Assembly (NCBI GenBank): GCA_039030125.1
Contig: JBCCEV010000002.1
Location: 1 to 53,411, forward strand
Direction: 5' to 3'
DNA length: 53,411 bases
Source: JBCCEV01 sp039030125
Lineage (GTDB): Bacteria; Pseudomonadota; Gammaproteobacteria; Ga0077536
A program made the translations under genes and the position numbers. The notes beneath the pieces are model-generated. The model did no database searches, was not told the DNA's origin, and saw only the letters and a list, made by a program, of their open reading frames with translations. The number at the start of each line of letters is the position of its first letter. Position 1 is the stretch's first letter. This document shows positions 50,546 to 53,411 of the stretch, one piece after another.

Positions 50546-50983
50546 TTACGCCGTCGCGGCGATCTGGGCTTTCTCCGCTTGTGCTGCCAATTGATTCAGC
50601 AACGTCACGTCAAGCACGAAGTCCGGCGCGCCATCGTCGGTGAGAAATTGGATCGGTCCGTTGTTGGTGAAATACAGTTGCGTATCCTCAGGAAAATCCG
50701 TCTGCTCATGCAGCACACCATTGGGCTCGTAACCGTAATCACCTGGATGCGCGGTAACACCGCCGGCCTCTTCGCCGCCCCGAACTTCCATGCGCCCGCT
50801 AAGCACCAGATATTCGCCACCGCCCAGATGACGGTGCGGGCGAAACGACGCGCCTTTGGCGCAGCGAAATAACACAGACCACGTTCCAGTTTCCTCACTG
50901 GTCCGCAGCACCTTGAAATCAATGCCGCCACCAAACTCTAGCCAGGGCATTTTGTTGGTCGCGATGTAAACGTCTTCGAGCAT
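50546..50983 (-). CDS. Cupin domain protein (dihydroxyacetophenone dioxygenase-like)
   Basis: A 145-residue single-domain cupin. Metal-binding residues are in FRPHRHLGGGEYLVLSG (two histidines and a glutamate) and the later VLHEQ histidine. The opening, with PWLEFGGGIDFKVLRTSEETGTWSVL, resembles the 2,4'-dihydroxyacetophenone dioxygenase / acetylacetone-cleaving group, so it may cleave a diketone or aromatic ketone with a non-haem iron, or it may be a binding-only relative. An AAGG element lies about eight bases before the ATG. It stands alone, ending in a terminator-like double hairpin. Confidence 0.85.
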   Translation of the reverse strand: MLEDVYIATNKMPWLEFGGGIDFKVLRTSEETGTWSVLFRCAKGASFRPHRHLGGGEYLVLSGRMEVRGGEEAGGVTAHPGDYGYEPNGVLHEQTDFPEDTQLYFTNNGPIQFLTDDGAPDFVLDVTLLNQLAAQAEKAQIAATA

Positions 50984-51717
50984 GGAAGAAACCTTTGGTT
51001 CTCGCTTTTTGTTAGCCTAGTTCTTATAGCAGAGAAAGCAACCAGCGCGTACCTACTGAGCGATGATTTTAGGCGGCAATTTAGTCTAAAAAACGCCAGC
51101 CCCTAAACAATGCGCCCATAAAGACAGTAGTGCGTTTACATATCGTGCAAACGACGAGCAATACGCTACCAGCCACCGGATCTCATCGTCTGTGCTTTCT
51201 CGAACGCTACCGCCCCTTAGATCCTCGTAACTTAAGCGGGTCTGCGAGGGCGAGGTAACGGAGCGTCCCAGGCGGGTAGGGCTCGATATTTCGCCGCTGG
51301 GACACTAAAAAAGCGGTGCCGAGTTGGCAACGCAATTAAAAAATCCGTCTGGGCATTGTTCACGCTGATCGATTTACGACGTAGCTTTGTTACGGCCGAC
51401 GCAAATGCATCTTTTCTTACGGATAACAACGGGAGATGAACCGATTTTATCGATGAGAAAAAACCGTCTGGCTTAAGATTGCATTTGTTCGAAGTCGCTA
51501 TAGATTCTCAAAGTAGAACTGAAAATCGCGAATCGAAAGTTCCATTTTGTCCCTTGGGCAATTGCCTGCTTTTATGCGTCGAAATTTATTCGGTGAATGA
51601 CTTTGAAACTTCTCCGCGGGTAGACACTTAAAATGGCTCGGCGGTTGGCGGCTAACGAAGTTTCAGTCATCACCGACTCTCCATACTGTGGTTCCTTACT
51701 GAAAAAGCATGATTCCC
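50984..51717. other. Intergenic stretch without a convincing gene
   Basis: About 730 bases between the cupin gene and the weak reading frames at 51718-52011. It is visibly richer in A and T than the core of the window. I find no protein family, tRNA, transposase or clear repeat. Only short open frames occur, for instance a 32-codon one at 51572-51670 on the minus strand with a GGAG site, which I cannot support as a gene. It may be eroded accessory DNA. Confidence 0.5.
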
Positions 51718-52011
51718 TCACCTCCAGGATACGCATCCAATCCGAGGGCGCTCGGGATTGCTGCAAAAGCGATTTTGTCTAATGCTCCGTGTTTGGGTTC
51801 TGAGATCGCGCGCTCCCAACCCTGAGATCCTGCCAATGCTCGTGCGGTGAGCATCTCGCTTTGGCACAGGTACTGGAGCAACCCCTGGGGGTGGCCCGGG
51901 ATGAGGTCCGAAGGCCCTCGCCACGTTTACGAGTCCATTTGAGTTAAATGCCAGTAGCACCAATACCGGCAGCGCCACCCGAATAATTTTTCGCTTCCTA
52001 GCCACTTTCAA
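51718..52011 (-). pseudogene. Possible degraded or frameshifted small secreted protein
   Basis: A weak 97-codon frame starting with TTG at 52011 that overlaps the HdeA-like stop by a few bases. Its first 35 residues look like a signal peptide (VALPVLVLLAFNSNGLVNVARA), but the rest is low-complexity and arginine-rich. A second frame (51696-51881) overlaps it and its C-terminal half (ALDKIAFAAIPSALGLDAYPGG) looks more protein-like, so one frameshift could join signal peptide and body. I do not recognise a family; it may also be noncoding. Confidence 0.25.
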
Positions 52012-52322
52012 AGTGACTCGATACCGCGGAATACCTCAAGGACAACTTCTCTCGGGTTTTCTTCGCAAGTCTTGCGGACGTTATTCGATATCTCCGAGAG
52101 TGCCAGAACATCAATGAGGGTGTCCTGCCTCTGACCCAAGACATAGCCATGATGAAATACGAGGATATCGTGTTGATCCTCAATTTCAGCGTCTAAGAAC
52201 TCCTTACAAGTCGTCACACTGATATCGATGATCTGTTCCCCCTTGGTCGTCTCGGCGTCGGCGTAAGACGACGCAGGCCAAAAGTTAAATAACAAAATCA
52301 GGATTGCTAGCTGCCAGATCAT
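52008..52322 (-). CDS. HdeA/HdeB-like small secreted protein
   Basis: A small exported protein. From the ATG at 52322 it is about 104 residues: a signal peptide (LAILILLFNFWPASSYADA) and a mature part with two cysteines about 50 residues apart in TCKEFLDAEIEDQH and KTCEENP, the spacing and context of the acid-stress chaperones HdeA and HdeB. Those proteins protect periplasmic proteins at low pH and need the disulfide. The start is unsure because GAGG abuts the ATG and the open frame continues upstream to 52421. The LysR gene lies 140 bases upstream on the same strand. Confidence 0.65.
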   Translation of the reverse strand: MIWQLAILILLFNFWPASSYADAETTKGEQIIDISVTTCKEFLDAEIEDQHDILVFHHGYVLGQRQDTLIDVLALSEISNNVRKTCEENPREVVLEVFRGIESL

Positions 52323-52462
52323 CCTCGATGACTCAGTGTTCTCACGCCACGAATTTAGACCATGAGACTCGAAAATAATACTTACAAAAAATGCACATCC
52401 TTCGTCGCAAAAATGTGTCAAAGAGGGCTCACGAAATCCCTCGTGGAGCAGTAACCGCTGCG

Positions 52463-53341
52463 CTATGGAAACGTGTAAGTCTCATGAGTGAGAATTTGAA
52501 TTAATTTTTTAACCTTTTCGGTCGCGTGCATCTGCCGGTGTGCCACAAGCGTGAGCGGTACCGACCACTCATCCTTTTTCGGAATGACTTCAATGAGTCC
52601 AGGTAAATTCTTGGTTTTATATGGCGGCATAAAACCGATACCAATGCCCGCGGCTACCGCCGAATGTAAAACCATCGGACTTTCACACGAGAATACAAAG
52701 TTATTTTCCGGAACGCGTTGTCGCAACCAGAATTCGAAAGGCGCTCGTAGTTGTTCTAGTCCGCGGTCGACAAAAACATGTTCGTTAAACTGCTCGATAT
52801 CTTTCGGCAGGCCATTTCTTTCCGCGTATTCAGAGCTTGCAAAAAGCCCAACGGTGTAGTCGAAGAACGGAATAAAAACATTATCCGGTTCTGGCTCTAA
52901 GATTGGCCCAACTCGAACAGCAAGATGAGCTTCGCCAAAATCCAACTTCAAAACTTCCGATGTGACGACATATTCTGTTCTAATATTCGGATTCTGCGAT
53001 TGAAACTCCAGTATTCCGGGGACTAGTAGCGGCGAAACAAACTCTGGAGAGGTAATATGAAGCTCCCCGGAAAGCATATCCCGCAAACCTTGGAGCTTTT
53101 GAGAAAGCAAACCGAAATGTTCGTTTGTAGCCCGCGCGACTCTAATTAGTTCGCGACCTGATTCTGTCGGCGCATACCCACTACTGTTTCTAATAAATAA
53201 CTCTAGTCCGAGTTTTTCTTCCAGCGAATCAATATGCCTGATCACCGTTGCGCGATGGACGCCAAGCGCGTCCGCGGCCGCGGTAATCGTTTTAAGCGCG
53301 CCCACGGTATAGGCGGTCTTAACCTCATCCCAATTATCCAT
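52463..53341 (-). CDS. LysR family transcriptional regulator
   Basis: A 292-residue LysR regulator. The N-terminal winged helix-turn-helix is clear (TITAAADALGVHRATVIRHIDSLEEKLG, residues about 18-45, followed by LFIRNSSGYAPTESG). The rest is a periplasmic-binding-protein-like effector domain with normal strands such as LSGELHITSPEFVSPLLVPGIL. I chose ATG 53341 because an AGGA site lies about six bases before it; the open frame runs to 53395. Its own promoter and any divergently regulated gene would lie beyond the window edge. The effector is unknown; the nearest downstream gene is the HdeA-like one. Confidence 0.92.
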   Translation of the reverse strand: MDNWDEVKTAYTVGALKTITAAADALGVHRATVIRHIDSLEEKLGLELFIRNSSGYAPTESGRELIRVARATNEHFGLLSQKLQGLRDMLSGELHITSPEFVSPLLVPGILEFQSQNPNIRTEYVVTSEVLKLDFGEAHLAVRVGPILEPEPDNVFIPFFDYTVGLFASSEYAERNGLPKDIEQFNEHVFVDRGLEQLRAPFEFWLRQRVPENNFVFSCESPMVLHSAVAAGIGIGFMPPYKTKNLPGLIEVIPKKDEWSVPLTLVAHRQMHATEKVKKLIQILTHETYTFP

Positions 53342-53411
53342 AACAGTCCTGTTTCTGTGTTGCAAAAACGCGCGCAAATGGCTGCAAAAAAGCACATTTA
53401 CAGTGCTATTC

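Noticed and set aside
51232..51429. A 65-codon minus-strand frame in the gene-poor region.
   Set aside because: No ribosome-binding site, basic low-complexity composition and no recognisable fold.

Overview
The window reads as chromosomal DNA of a Gammaproteobacterium, probably an uncultured marine or soil lineage that degrades lipids or aromatic compounds. The strongest taxonomic cue is the block tRNA-Leu, tig, clpP, clpX, lon, hupB, tRNA-Val, tRNA-Asp, ppiD (48011 down to 39487, minus strand), followed by fabI and a YejABEF-type peptide ABC transporter. To my knowledge pseudomonads have a similar order (fabI next to a yej-like ABC operon). RapA, DksA/TraR and E. coli-like FabI, Lon and ClpX agree with this. 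By eye, GC is in the mid-50s for most of the window and visibly lower in the last 3 kb.

Layout. 2-2110: 3' part of a molybdopterin oxidoreductase. 2113-8097: a minus-strand group (hydratase, DOPA-dioxygenase-like enzyme, DUF427 protein, Baeyer-Villiger monooxygenase, RND/MMPL transporter) punctuated by two inverted-repeat (REPIN-like) elements; it looks like a ring-cleavage or ketone-oxidation module with an exporter. 8131-15917: mixed metabolism (DksA-like regulator, thiolase, two SDRs, NADAR protein, nitroreductase, M48 lipoprotein protease, CaiB-type CoA-transferase, DUF488). 15997-21942: sulfotransferase, RapA, GNAT, NTF2-like protein, small secreted protein, GST. 22099-27594: a secreted catalase-like protein divergent from radical SAM, DUF547, MoxR ATPase and CoxE-type VWA genes; this is the best candidate for an uncharacterised system. 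27596-38606: MATE exporter, then a peptide ABC transporter operon with a beta-oxidation pair (FadI/FadJ-like) inserted between its permease and ATPase genes. 38683-48011: fabI and the conserved protein quality-control block. 48266-53341: secreted glutaredoxin-like protein, NTF2-like protein, response regulator-adenylate cyclase fusion, cupin, about 1 kb without a convincing gene, an HdeA-like small secreted protein and a LysR regulator.

Together the metabolic genes (two thiolases, a FadJ-type bifunctional enzyme, CoA-transferase, SDRs, BVMO, FabI) suggest extensive turnover of acyl-CoA and ketone or aromatic compounds. No rRNA operon, CRISPR array, insertion sequence with a transposase, or prophage was seen. 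All functions rest on motif and family recognition by eye; no database search was run.
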